In this document: piece after piece, positions 25,686 to 33,488 of the stretch | How positions within the stretch are numbered: the stretch's first letter is position 1 | How the letters are laid out: every line of letters starts with the position of its first letter | Source: Paraburkholderia domus | GTDB taxonomy: Bacteria; Pseudomonadota; Gammaproteobacteria; Burkholderiales; Burkholderiaceae | Direction: 5' to 3' | NCBI RefSeq assembly: GCF_905220705.1 | Contig: NZ_CAJNAT010000030.1 | Location: forward strand, 22,895 to 86,894 | DNA length: 64,000 bases | Translations under genes and position numbers: made by a program | The notes under the pieces: model-generated | Told to the model about the DNA's origin: nothing | The model's database searches: none | Seen by the model: only the letters and a program-made list of their open reading frames with translations

Positions 25686-25830
25686 GACCAGAGTTAGTGC
25701 TTTAGCACTTACTCTGGTCCCATGCAGAGCATTTCGACCAGAGTTGGCGCTTTAGCTGTCGGCTAGAGTTGGCGCTTTAGCGCTTACTCTAGCCCCATGC
25801 AAAGCACCTACTCTGGTCCCATGCAAAATA
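25686..25830. repeat. Cluster of palindromic intergenic repeats (34-bp units)
   Basis: A 34-bp inverted repeat at 25686-25719 (arms GACCAGAGTTAGTGCT and its near complement around TT) is followed by a half copy at 25736-25756 and a second full copy at 25761-25794 (arms GGCTAGAGTTGGCGCT). A right-hand half follows at 25807-25820. The second palindrome has compensatory changes in both arms, so pairing is kept. Each right end is followed by a short CCCATGCAAA-like tag. The units lie between the hydrolase and the divergent LuxR gene, inside the promoter region. They resemble dispersed palindromes seen in Burkholderiaceae. Confidence 0.8.
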
Positions 25831-25966
25831 TTTGCGATCCTTGCCGGTCTGCTTCGCGTTAAATAGCGGCTGTTGTCAGACCGCCCGCGTTTCAGGTTGG
25901 GCCTATTATTACCAGACATATTTTTGTTCGTAATCACCCGGCTGGGTTACCCTCAACGGAGCACGC

Positions 25967-26812
25967 ATGGAACTCGAATGGCGCGACCTGGCCTTTCATC
26001 GCGAGATCGGCGCGGTTATCGAAGCACTCGACAGCGCGCAATTCTGGACTCGCCTCACACGTGCGCTCGAGCGCTATGTCGTGTTCGACAACTGGGTCGC
26101 ACTGCGCTTCACGGCAGGCGTGGCGCCCCTCGTCTGCGCCGAATCGCCGACGCCGGACGGCACCGTGGATGCGATGTTCCAGGACTATCTCGCCGCGCTT
26201 TATCAGCTCGACCCGTTTTATATCGCCGCGACTGAAAGGCCTGCATCCGGCTTCGTCACCCTTGCGGATGTCGCGCCCGACAACTTTACGATGACCGACT
26301 ACTACCAGCGGTACTTCAGGAAAAACATCGTCGGCGATGAAGTGCATTTCAACTACATGATCGATGCGCGGCACACGCTGGCGTTTTCGCTCGGCGCCAC
26401 GCAGCGCTATGGCGAGCGCGATCGGACGGTGCTCGCGCTCTGCGCGCCCTGGGTCATCGCGCTAATGCGTCAGCGCTTGCCGTATGAGACATTCGACGCA
26501 TCGCAGCAGGCCGCGAGCGAGACGGTGACGGAAACAACAGTGGACACAGACGCGCCGACGGACACGCCCGCCTACGCCGCGCGCTTCGAGCAGGTGTCGT
26601 CGGCGAGCGGACGCTCGCCACTCACCGCGCGCGAGGTGGAGGTGGCGATGCTGACCTTGAGTGGATTTTCCACGCGCGCCATCGCGGAGAAACTGACGAT
26701 CTCATTTGAGACGGTGCGCGCACACAAGAAGCACATCTATACGAAGCTCAACGTCAACTCGCAGTCGGAGTTGTTCGCGCTGTTTTATGAAGCGGGACGC
26801 AAAGGGGCATGA
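25967..26812 (+). CDS. LuxR-family transcriptional regulator
   Basis: A 281-residue regulator. The C-terminal 65 residues are a LuxR-type helix-turn-helix (PLTAREVEVAMLTLSGFSTR, AIAEKLTISFETVRAHKKHI, YTKLNVNSQSELFAL). The N-terminal 180 residues look like a ligand-binding domain of the autoinducer or PAS type (LERYVVFDNWVALRFTAG; DPFYIAATERPASGF), but I do not see the full set of acyl-homoserine-lactone contact residues. A threonine-rich linker joins the halves. ATG 25967 has GGAGC six bases upstream. It is divergent from the hydrolase and probably controls it and the permease. Confidence 0.88.
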   Translation: MELEWRDLAFHREIGAVIEALDSAQFWTRLTRALERYVVFDNWVALRFTAGVAPLVCAESPTPDGTVDAMFQDYLAALYQLDPFYIAATERPASGFVTLADVAPDNFTMTDYYQRYFRKNIVGDEVHFNYMIDARHTLAFSLGATQRYGERDRTVLALCAPWVIALMRQRLPYETFDASQQAASETVTETTVDTDAPTDTPAYAARFEQVSSASGRSPLTAREVEVAMLTLSGFSTRAIAEKLTISFETVRAHKKHIYTKLNVNSQSELFALFYEAGRKGA

Positions 26813-26840
26813 CGTCCCGCGTATTGACTACCGGCGCGCG

Positions 26841-27575
26841 TCACGAGCCGCACGCGGCGCAACCACTCGCCGTTTCTTCGTAGCGATCATGATGCTTGAG
26901 CCACTCGCCCATATTCTTCTTCTCCTCGCGGCCTTTCGGCGTGACGTCGAGGTGCGCGTACGCGCTCAGGAACTGCTCTCCCCCGCGTCCGTAGGTGGAA
27001 TACGTGTGATAGACGTCGCCCGCTTCGTCCTTGTAGAACACACTGTGACCGGGTAGCTCGTCGATGCCGACATCCTGCTCGGTGAAGTTGTAGAACGCCT
27101 TCTTGCTCGCGACCTCCTCGGGAGTGAACGACACGTGATAGTCGAAATTAAAGTCGCTCTCATTCGACGACACCCACGGGAACTTCCAGCCCATCCGTTT
27201 TTTGAAAGCCTCGATCTTCGCGAGCGGCCCACGCGAGACCGCCACGTACGATACGTCGTGATGTTCAAGATGCGTCAGGATGCCATCCATGTGATCCGAC
27301 ACGAACGAGCAGCCGAAACAGCCCTCTTCCCAGTCGGGTCCGAACATGAAGTGATAGACGATCAATTGACTACGGCCGCCGAACAGATCGGCGAGTGTCT
27401 TGCGGCCCTGCAGCGTATCGAATATGTAGGTCTTGTCGACCTTCACCCACGGCAGCGCCCGACGTTTGCGGGCGAGTTCATCGCCGGCGCGCGTGTACGC
27501 TTTCTCTTCGACCAATAGCGCCTTGCTGGCGGCTAGCCATTCTTCCCTGGTGCCGATCCGGTGTTGCGGGTCCAT
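26841..27575 (-). CDS. DUF899 family protein (thioredoxin-fold)
   Basis: A 244-residue protein from ATG 27575 (MDPQHRIGTREEWLAA) with AGGAG at the right distance; an in-frame ATG 57 bp further upstream lacks a site. It matches the DUF899 family: LPWVKVDKTYIFDT, LIVYHFMFGPDWEEGCFGCS, HLEHHDVSYVAVSRGPLAKI, MGWKFPWVSS and VFYKDEAGDVYHTYSTYGRG. The GC-x-x-CS pair sits where peroxiredoxin-like proteins have their active cysteines. The biochemical role is not established. It converges on the LuxR gene with 28 bp between. Confidence 0.88.
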   Translation of the reverse strand: MDPQHRIGTREEWLAASKALLVEEKAYTRAGDELARKRRALPWVKVDKTYIFDTLQGRKTLADLFGGRSQLIVYHFMFGPDWEEGCFGCSFVSDHMDGILTHLEHHDVSYVAVSRGPLAKIEAFKKRMGWKFPWVSSNESDFNFDYHVSFTPEEVASKKAFYNFTEQDVGIDELPGHSVFYKDEAGDVYHTYSTYGRGGEQFLSAYAHLDVTPKGREEKKNMGEWLKHHDRYEETASGCAACGS

Positions 27576-27628
27576 ATGCATCTCCTTGTCTGCGTCGTGC
27601 AGGTTCGATACAGAAAAATCCGGCGAAT

Positions 27629-28057
27629 TCAAGCGAAGTAGCGTTCCAGCGAATCGAGGCCATCGCCCCAGCCGAGTTGGTGGTGGTCGCGCGTTTCTTC
27701 GTCGACGAACTGTTCATGCGTGAGCGTCAGCAAGGTACCGTTGCCGTCCGGGCGCAACAGCACTGTGACGAGCGACTCCTGCTCCGGACTCGAACGCCAT
27801 GCCCATGTGAACACCAGTTTGGCGTCCGGCACCACCTCCAGATACTGACCACTGACCTCGAGTTCCCGGCCGTCCGTCTTGAGATACCTGATCAAGTAGC
27901 GCCCGTCTACGCGTGCGTCCAGATCCGCACGGGTCACCTCGGCATCGCCCGGATGCATCCACTTCATGAGTTGCGCCGCTTCCGTCCAGGCACGGAAGAC
28001 TCTGGCGGGCGCGGCGTTGATTCGGCGCTGGAGGGTGAGGCTGGGTTGGGTGGACAT
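27629..28057 (-). CDS. SRPBCC/AHSA1-family protein
   Basis: A 142-residue protein from ATG 28057 (MSTQPSLTLQRRINAAPARV), with GAGGAAA seven bases before. It has the START/AHSA1 fold signature: FRAWTEAAQLMKWMHPGDAE, DGRYLIRYLKTDG, SGQYLEVVPDAKLVFTWAW and HEQFVDEETRDHHQLGWGDG. Such proteins bind small hydrophobic ligands and are usually co-transcribed with an ArsR-type regulator, as here. The first 94 bp overlap the end of the regulator in another frame. Confidence 0.9.
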   Translation of the reverse strand: MSTQPSLTLQRRINAAPARVFRAWTEAAQLMKWMHPGDAEVTRADLDARVDGRYLIRYLKTDGRELEVSGQYLEVVPDAKLVFTWAWRSSPEQESLVTVLLRPDGNGTLLTLTHEQFVDEETRDHHQLGWGDGLDSLERYFA

Positions 28058-28389
28058 GGGGTTTCCTCTTCGACGAAAGCGGCAAGACGATCGAGTGATT
28101 CGGACCAGAAGCGCTGATAACGGCCAAGCCATTCCATGGCTTCCTCCATCGGCCCGGCGGACAGGCGGCACGCCACCGTTCGGCCGGTTTTGCTGCGCGT
28201 GATGAGACCCGCCTCGGACAGCACGTCGAGGTGTTTCATCACCGCGGGCAACGACATCGCAAACGGCTCGGCGAGTTCGCTGACCGACAGATCGTTCAGT
28301 TCGGAAAGACGCGCGAGCAACGCACGCCGCGTCGGATCGGACAGCGCGGCGAAGGTGCGATCGAGTACTGTTTCATTAAACTTAACCAT
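27964..28389 (-). CDS. ArsR-family transcriptional regulator
   Basis: A 141-residue protein from ATG 28389 (MVKFNETVLDRTFAALSDPT). It has the ArsR winged helix: SDPTRRALLARLSELNDLSV, SELAEPFAMSLPAVMKHLDV, LSEAGLITRSKTGRTV. No cysteine metal site is present, so it belongs to the SRPBCC-linked type, not to metal sensors. The C-terminal proline/serine-rich tail of about 35 residues runs over the start of the SRPBCC gene in another frame. A palindrome overlaps its start codon and a strong promoter ends just before it, so autorepression and leaderless translation are likely. Confidence 0.9.
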   Translation of the reverse strand: MVKFNETVLDRTFAALSDPTRRALLARLSELNDLSVSELAEPFAMSLPAVMKHLDVLSEAGLITRSKTGRTVACRLSAGPMEEAMEWLGRYQRFWSESLDRLAAFVEEETPCPPNPASPSSAESTPRPPESSVPGRKRRNS

Positions 28390-28424
28390 GAGGTTAAGTA
28401 TAGGAACGCGCGTAAGGATGTCAA
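28381..28424 (-). promoter_or_regulatory. ArsR promoter-operator; probable leaderless transcript
   Basis: On the minus strand TTGACA (complement of 28419-28424), a 16-nt spacer and TATACT (28397-28402) form a very good sigma-70 promoter. The start codon of the ArsR gene (28389) lies only 7-8 nt past the -10 box, so transcription should begin at or next to the A of ATG. The perfect inverted repeat CTTAACC-TCAT-GGTTAAG (28381-28398) overlaps the -10 box end and codons 1-3, placing the likely operator where a bound repressor blocks initiation. Confidence 0.65.
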
Positions 28425-28477
28425 GGACAGGTACGTGCTTTCTCAAAGCGCGCAGGAAGATGCGAAGGGGACGTTAC

Positions 28478-28526
28478 AAAAAAAGATACGCGGCGCATTG
28501 CAGAAAAAGCCCTGCAACACGCCGCG
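28478..28526 (-). terminator. Rho-independent terminator of the NCS2 permease gene
   Basis: On the minus strand a hairpin with arms CGCGGCG-TG-TTGCAG and CTGCAA-TG-CGCCGCG (28489-28526) is followed by seven T residues (A-run 28478-28484 on the plus strand). It begins about 100 nt past the permease stop at 28629 and before the ArsR promoter, so it insulates the two transcription units. Confidence 0.75.
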
Positions 28527-28628
28527 TCAAGGTGGAGAACAACCGACTACACGTTCGAGCAAAGCGGCCGATAAAGCCCGCCCCACTCTCGCGTTACAGC
28601 AAATCCTGCAAAACTGAATGCAGCAGAA

Positions 28629-30011
28629 TCAGATCGCCCAGCCGCCGAGATAGAAACCGACCAGCACGATAGCGATGGCAACCGTGCCCACGTTCAGCTT
28701 GCGATACTCGCCGCTCACTACGCGGCCGATCACCAGGGTCGCGAAGCCGAGCATGATGCCCGTCACGATGTTGGCGGTCAGCACGATGAACACGGCGCAC
28801 ATCAGGCCCGACATCGCGTCGACCATGTCGTCCATGTGCAGCTTGCTCACGTTCGAGAGCATCAGCAGGCCGACGTACATCAGCGCCGGAGCCGTTGCAT
28901 AGGACGGTACCAGGCTTGCGAGCGGCGAGAAGAACATCACCACCAGGAACAGCAGACCGACCACCGCCGCTGCCATCCCCGTCTTCGCGCCGGCTGCAAC
29001 GCCAACCGTCGATTCGATGTAGGCAGCCGCCGGTGCACCACCGAGCAGGCCCGAGAAAATCGAGCTCAGCGAATCCGCCGTCAACGCGCGGCCGCCGTTG
29101 ATGATGCGGCCGTTTTCGTCGAGTTGACCCGCTTGTCCCGCAACGGCGCGAATCGTGCCGGTTGCGTCGAACACCGCGGTCATCACCAGTGCCAGCACGC
29201 TAGGCAAAACTGCCATCGACAGCGCGCCCTTGATGTCCATTGCGCCAATCAGCGAAGCGTGGCCCGGTGCGCTCAGCGACGGCAGTGCGAACACGCCGTG
29301 AAAAGCCACCGCCGGATCGATTGCAAGCGCAATCAACGAGATCACGACGATCACGATCAGGATCGAACCCGGCACGCGACGGCGCACCAGACCGAAGATC
29401 GCCGCCAGACCCGCCACCGACATGATCGCCGGCAATGCCGTGATATTGCCGAGCGCCACCGGGAGACCCGCGCCCGGATTCTTGACGACCAGACCCACGT
29501 CATTCGCGGCGATCAGCAGCAGGAACAGGCCGATGCCGATCCCCGTGCCGTGCGCGATGCCCGTCGGCAGATTGCGCAGAATCCATGAACGCACGCCCGT
29601 CACCGAGATGCCGGTGAAGACCACACCCATCAGGAACACCGCGCCGAGTGCGACGTTCGGCTGCAGACCTTTACCGAGCACGAGGCCGAACGCGGTGAAC
29701 GCAGTCAGCGAAATCGCGCAGCCGATCGCGATCGGCAGACGCGCCCACACACCCATCAGCAGCGAGCCGAAGGCGGTGGTCAGACATACGGCAACGAACA
29801 CCGCACTCGTGTCAAAGCCCGCTTTGCCGAACATGCCCGGCACGACGAACACGGAATAGACCATCGCGAGGAAGGTCGTGATGCCCGCGACAATTTCCGT
29901 ACGCTGCGAACTGCCGCGTGAAGAGATTTCGAAGTAGCGGTCGAGAAAGCCCTTTCCGTCGAATGATTCGGCGCCGACTTCAGAAATCGGTTGGGCGTGG
30001 GGTTCCATCAT
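28629..30011 (-). CDS. NCS2-family (AzgA-like) purine/xanthine-type permease
   Basis: A 460-residue membrane protein from ATG 30011, eight bases after AAGGAGG; an upstream open extension of 83 codons has no ribosome site. It has the AzgA-type signature: EISSRGSSQRTEIVAGITTF, LAMVYSVFVVPGMFGKAG, GTGIGIGLFLLLIAANDVGL, DATGTIRAVAGQAG, PAAAYIESTVGVAAGAKTG and about 12 helices. It is expected to import adenine, guanine or hypoxanthine by proton symport. Five hundred bases upstream hold no gene. A clear terminator follows. Confidence 0.9.
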   Translation of the reverse strand: MMEPHAQPISEVGAESFDGKGFLDRYFEISSRGSSQRTEIVAGITTFLAMVYSVFVVPGMFGKAGFDTSAVFVAVCLTTAFGSLLMGVWARLPIAIGCAISLTAFTAFGLVLGKGLQPNVALGAVFLMGVVFTGISVTGVRSWILRNLPTGIAHGTGIGIGLFLLLIAANDVGLVVKNPGAGLPVALGNITALPAIMSVAGLAAIFGLVRRRVPGSILIVIVVISLIALAIDPAVAFHGVFALPSLSAPGHASLIGAMDIKGALSMAVLPSVLALVMTAVFDATGTIRAVAGQAGQLDENGRIINGGRALTADSLSSIFSGLLGGAPAAAYIESTVGVAAGAKTGMAAAVVGLLFLVVMFFSPLASLVPSYATAPALMYVGLLMLSNVSKLHMDDMVDAMSGLMCAVFIVLTANIVTGIMLGFATLVIGRVVSGEYRKLNVGTVAIAIVLVGFYLGGWAI

Positions 30012-30528
30012 GATGAGTGCCTCCTTTATCAGCGTGCTGAAACGGCCCGTATTCCGGCCGCCATCAGGTTCGTCTCGTTGCGTTGATCTAATGTGGTGTG
30101 GCAAGGTTTGAACATCGGCTTGCGATGCGTCCACAACCCGCATGCTCCGTTCTTCTTTTGCTGTCCCGAAATGTAGGCCAACACGATTATGTCTCCCATC
30201 GCATGAATGGCATGCCCGACATGTCGCGATGCTTATATCGTTTAGGGGACGGCAAACCACGAGGCCGCTCCGCGTGTTTACACCTACTGTTTGTCATGAA
30301 GTTGTGAAAGGGTTTTGAGGGGTTCGAATCGCGAAAACCGGCGCCGAACCAGGGTTGAAAGCGCGCAATGCGGCATGAGCCGTGCGCGGCGGCCACCTGT
30401 CAGAAAGCCTGCAAAACCGGGCCGCCCCGGCGCCGCGGGTTACACTCTGGCCCTTACCTGAGTTAAAGCGTGACTTAACTGCGGCGGTCCACAACGCCCG
30501 CCCGCACTGGCCCATGGAGTCCTTCTTG
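30012..30528. other. Intergenic region between divergent NCS2 and lipoprotein genes
   Basis: About 500 bp holding the leaders of two divergent genes. Short open frames (for example 30098-30307 plus) have no ribosome site or recognisable motif. I see no tRNA, riboswitch fold or repeat that I can support. Its G+C drops around 30160-30310, as expected for promoters. Confidence 0.4.
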
Positions 30529-31485
30529 ATGAGCGGCGGTTTTTCGCGTCCTGCCTGGCGTCTTCCGATTCTTGCTGTGTTCGCGCTGTTCGCGCTGTCC
30601 GGTTGCAGCCTGCTGTGGGGCCCACAGCAGGCGCCGATTGTCGATGCCACGGTGATGCCCGTCGAACCTGCGAGCGCGCCCGTGGCGGCCTCCGCACCGG
30701 AGCCGGTCGAGACTGAAGCGGCCGAGCCCGAGCAGCCGAAGAAACCGAAGAAGCCGGTCGTCAAGCCGCGCAAGGTCGAACCTCCGCCGCCGGTCGCCAC
30801 GCCCGCGCCGCCGCCGCCCGCCCCGCCGCCGCTGATCGTGCTGCGCACGATCGAGCGCAACGATGCGCGCGCGCTGCTCGATAGCGAAGTGCAGAAGCCC
30901 GACGGCAAGGTGGTTGGCCGCGCGGTCGACATGATCGCCGATGCGAACGGCAAGCCGCGCGAAATGGTGGTGAATCTGCAGGGCTTCCTCGGCGTAGGTG
31001 ACCGCAAGGTCAATTTCCCGTGGAGCGCGTTCCGCTTCACGCCGACCGCGAAGAGCGCGCCGATCACACTCAACGCGACGGCCGCGCCGACGCCCGCGGC
31101 GAAATCCGCCGCGGTGCAATTGCCGCTGATCGACGCCGATGTCGAGCGCTCGAACGGCGCCAAGGTCGGCCGCGTGATCGACGTGCTGATCGACGCCAAC
31201 GCGCAACCGCAGGCGGTCGTGCTCGACGTCAACGGCATGGTCAGCACCGAGCGGCGCACGATTGCCGCCAACTGGTCGGCCCTGCGTTTCGTCACGAAAG
31301 ACAAGGAACTGCATCCGCTGATCGATCTGAGCGATGCGCAGATCAACGCGACACCGCCATACGCCAGTGGCATGCCGATCCGCGCGGTGTCGCCGGCGCC
31401 TCCTCCGGCTCCCGCTCCTGCCGCTGCGGCTTCCGCCGCGCCGGCTACGGTTACCGCGGGCTCCAACGCACGGGCGGCCCGATGA
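30529..31485 (+). CDS. Lipoprotein with two PRC-barrel-like repeats
   Basis: A 318-residue protein from ATG 30529 (MSGGFSRPAWRLPILAVFAL). A signal peptide ends in the lipobox LSGC (cysteine near residue 25), so the mature protein is lipid-anchored. A proline/lysine-rich linker follows (EQPKKPKKPVVKPRKVEPPP), then two PRC-barrel-type repeats: DARALLDSEVQKPDGKVVGR-AVDMIADANGKPREMVV and DADVERSNGAKVGRVIDVLI-DANAQPQAVVLDV, and an Ala/Pro tail. PRC barrels often bind RNA or assemble membrane or photosynthetic complexes; here the role is unknown. Its stop overlaps the MFS start in an ATGA. Confidence 0.82.
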   Translation: MSGGFSRPAWRLPILAVFALFALSGCSLLWGPQQAPIVDATVMPVEPASAPVAASAPEPVETEAAEPEQPKKPKKPVVKPRKVEPPPPVATPAPPPPAPPPLIVLRTIERNDARALLDSEVQKPDGKVVGRAVDMIADANGKPREMVVNLQGFLGVGDRKVNFPWSAFRFTPTAKSAPITLNATAAPTPAAKSAAVQLPLIDADVERSNGAKVGRVIDVLIDANAQPQAVVLDVNGMVSTERRTIAANWSALRFVTKDKELHPLIDLSDAQINATPPYASGMPIRAVSPAPPPAPAPAAAASAAPATVTAGSNARAAR

Positions 31486-32738
31486 CAGGCCGCACTCTGG
31501 TTACCGCGCGCAGCCTGCGCGCGCTCGATTGGCTGAATTTTTTCGTCGCAAACGTGCAGACGGGCTTCGGCCCATTCATTGCGTCGTATCTCGCTTCGCA
31601 CAAGTGGACCCAGGGCGAGATCGGCATGGCGCTGTCGGTCGGCACCATTAGCGCGATGGTGAGCCAGGTGCCGGGCGGCGCTGCCGTCGACGCATTGCGC
31701 AACAAGAAAGGCGCTGCCGCATGGGCGATTTTCGCGATCATCTTCAGTGCGGTGCTGCTGGCCGCGAGCCCGACTGTGCTGCCGGTGATCGCCGCCGAGG
31801 TATTCCACGGCTTTGCCAGTTGCATGCTGACGCCGGCGCTGGCCGCGATCTCGTTTGCGCTGGTGGGGCGCGCGAATCTGGGTGACCGGTTGGGACGCAA
31901 TGCGCGCTGGGCGTCGATCGGCAGTGCCGTGGCTGCCGGGCTGATGGGCGTATTCGGCGAATACTATTCCCCGCGCGCCGTGTTCTGGCTGACCGCGGCG
32001 CTGGCTGTTCCAGCATTGTTTGCGCTGACGATGATTCAGCGCACCGATACGATCGAGCTGCCGAAAGCCGGGCCGACACCTGAACAGATCGAACGACGCG
32101 AGAGTCTGCGCGAGTTGTTGCGTGACAAGCGAATGCTGCTGTTTGCGGCTTGTATCGTGCTGTTCCATTTGTCGAATGCGGCGATGCTGAACCTTGCTGC
32201 GGGCGAAGTGACCGCCGGCATGGGGGACAACGTGCAGTTGGTGATTGCCGCCTGCATCATCGTGCCGCAGGCGATCGTGGCGATGATGTCGCCATGGGTC
32301 GGGCGCTCTGCCGAGCGGTGGGGACGCAGGCCGATCTTATTGCTGGGGTTTTCTGCGTTGCCGATACGGGCGTTGTTGTTTGCCGGGATCAGCAGCCCTT
32401 ATTTGCTGGTGCCGGTGCAGATGCTCGACGGCCTGAGCGCGGCCGTGTTCGGCGTGATGCTGCCGTTGATTGCCGCCGATGTCGCCGGCGGGAAGGGGCG
32501 GTATAACCTTTGTATTGGATTGTTCGGGTTGGCTGCCGGGATTGGGGCTACTTTGAGCACGACTGCTGCTGGGTTTGTGGCGGATCATTTCGGCAATGCT
32601 GTGAGCTTTTTTGGACTCGCCGCTGCGGGCGCGCTTGCTGTGCTGTTGGTGTGGGCGGCGATGCCCGAGACGCGGGATTCCGATGCGGCGGAGGGGGCTG
32701 CGCCTGTGGCTGATGGGGGGGAGTCGGCTGCTAGATGA
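31482..32738 (+). CDS. MFS transporter
   Basis: A 418-residue, 12-helix transporter from ATG 31482, overlapping the lipoprotein stop. It starts SLRALDWLNFFVANVQTGFG and contains the loop 2-3 motif AVDALRNKKGAAAW and the symmetric loop 8-9 GRSAERWGRRPILLLGFSAL. The pattern resembles the drug/metabolite exporter branch of MFS, but the substrate is unknown. The last 250 bp of the gene use rarer codons (many TTT, GGG, GTT) and run into the inverted-repeat element, suggesting a younger 3' end or repeat influence. Confidence 0.88.
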   Translation: MTGRTLVTARSLRALDWLNFFVANVQTGFGPFIASYLASHKWTQGEIGMALSVGTISAMVSQVPGGAAVDALRNKKGAAAWAIFAIIFSAVLLAASPTVLPVIAAEVFHGFASCMLTPALAAISFALVGRANLGDRLGRNARWASIGSAVAAGLMGVFGEYYSPRAVFWLTAALAVPALFALTMIQRTDTIELPKAGPTPEQIERRESLRELLRDKRMLLFAACIVLFHLSNAAMLNLAAGEVTAGMGDNVQLVIAACIIVPQAIVAMMSPWVGRSAERWGRRPILLLGFSALPIRALLFAGISSPYLLVPVQMLDGLSAAVFGVMLPLIAADVAGGKGRYNLCIGLFGLAAGIGATLSTTAAGFVADHFGNAVSFFGLAAAGALAVLLVWAAMPETRDSDAAEGAAPVADGGESAAR

Positions 32739-32802
32739 GGCTGGGGGTTTGCCTTGGCGGCGCTTGGTTCTGTGTGCCTACGGCGTTGGCCTTTGTTTGG
32801 CT

Positions 32803-33484
32803 TTTTTACCCGCGCGGCGCTTTTTGGTTGTTTGCCTACGGCGTTGGCCTTTCCTTGATTTGTTATTGGTCTATTAGCGTCGCCCCTGTGCGGGGCAGGC
32901 ACCTACTTTTCTTTGCCTGCTGCAAAGAAAAGTAGGCAAAAGAAAGCAGCTCAAACCGCTAATTCTTAAGCGGGTCCCCCGCGCAGTTGCGGTAGTGGTG
33001 CATCTGGAATCCGTGCCCTCGCACATTCCGCGTTGGTGACAAAGCGCTCATCAGCTCCCACTCCGCACTGCGTGCGTCGCGGATGGCTCGGCATGGGAAA
33101 CCCGCGGCTCCGTTTTTGCGTGGTGGGAGCCATCGGCTTCGCCCCGGTGAGGTGCCGAATGAAGCACGAGTGCGAAACCGTAGTGGTCGGTTTCATGAAG
33201 TGCCTGTCGGCGCGCGCAGCGCCGCCGGAAGCATGAATGCCTTGTCACTCGCGCTGAATGTGCGAGGACACAGATTCCAGATGCACCACTGCCGCAACTG
33301 CGCGAGGGACCCGCTTATGAGCTGGCGGTTTGAGCCGCTTTCTTTTGCCTACTTTTCTTTGCGGCAAGCAAAGAAAAGTAGGTGCCCGCCCCGCACAGGG
33401 GCAACGCTAATAAACCACTAACAAATCAAGGAAAGGCCAAAGCCATAAAACCACAGACAACAAGCGCCGCGCAGGCAAAAAAAA
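32803..33484. repeat. Large inverted-repeat element between two convergent transporter genes
   Basis: Two arms of about 250 bp (32803-33052 and the complement of 33232-33484) are highly similar and inverted around a 180-bp centre. Each arm has its own nested hairpin: CCTACTTTTCTTTGC at 32902-32916 pairs with 32922-32936, and the copy at 33348-33362 pairs with 33368-33382. A short direct repeat GCCTACGGCGTTGGCCTTT occurs at 32776 and again 57 bp later at the edge of the left arm. The element fills the whole space between two convergent stop codons (32738, 33489), so its hairpins may terminate both genes. Open frames in the centre (32966-33196 minus) look like by-products. Confidence 0.85.
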
Positions 33485-33488
33485 CCCC

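Noticed and set aside
25686..25830. CRISPR array
   Set aside because: Only two full palindromic units, irregular spacing and no cas genes; units are intergenic repeats.
31020..31481. A 572-codon version of the MFS transporter gene
   Set aside because: The extension is a second frame of the lipoprotein gene; the real start overlaps its stop (ATGA at 31482).
32966..33196. A 76-codon protein in the centre of the inverted-repeat element
   Set aside because: No ribosome site, arms run into the frame and the opposite strand has an equally long frame; it is more likely repeat sequence than a gene.
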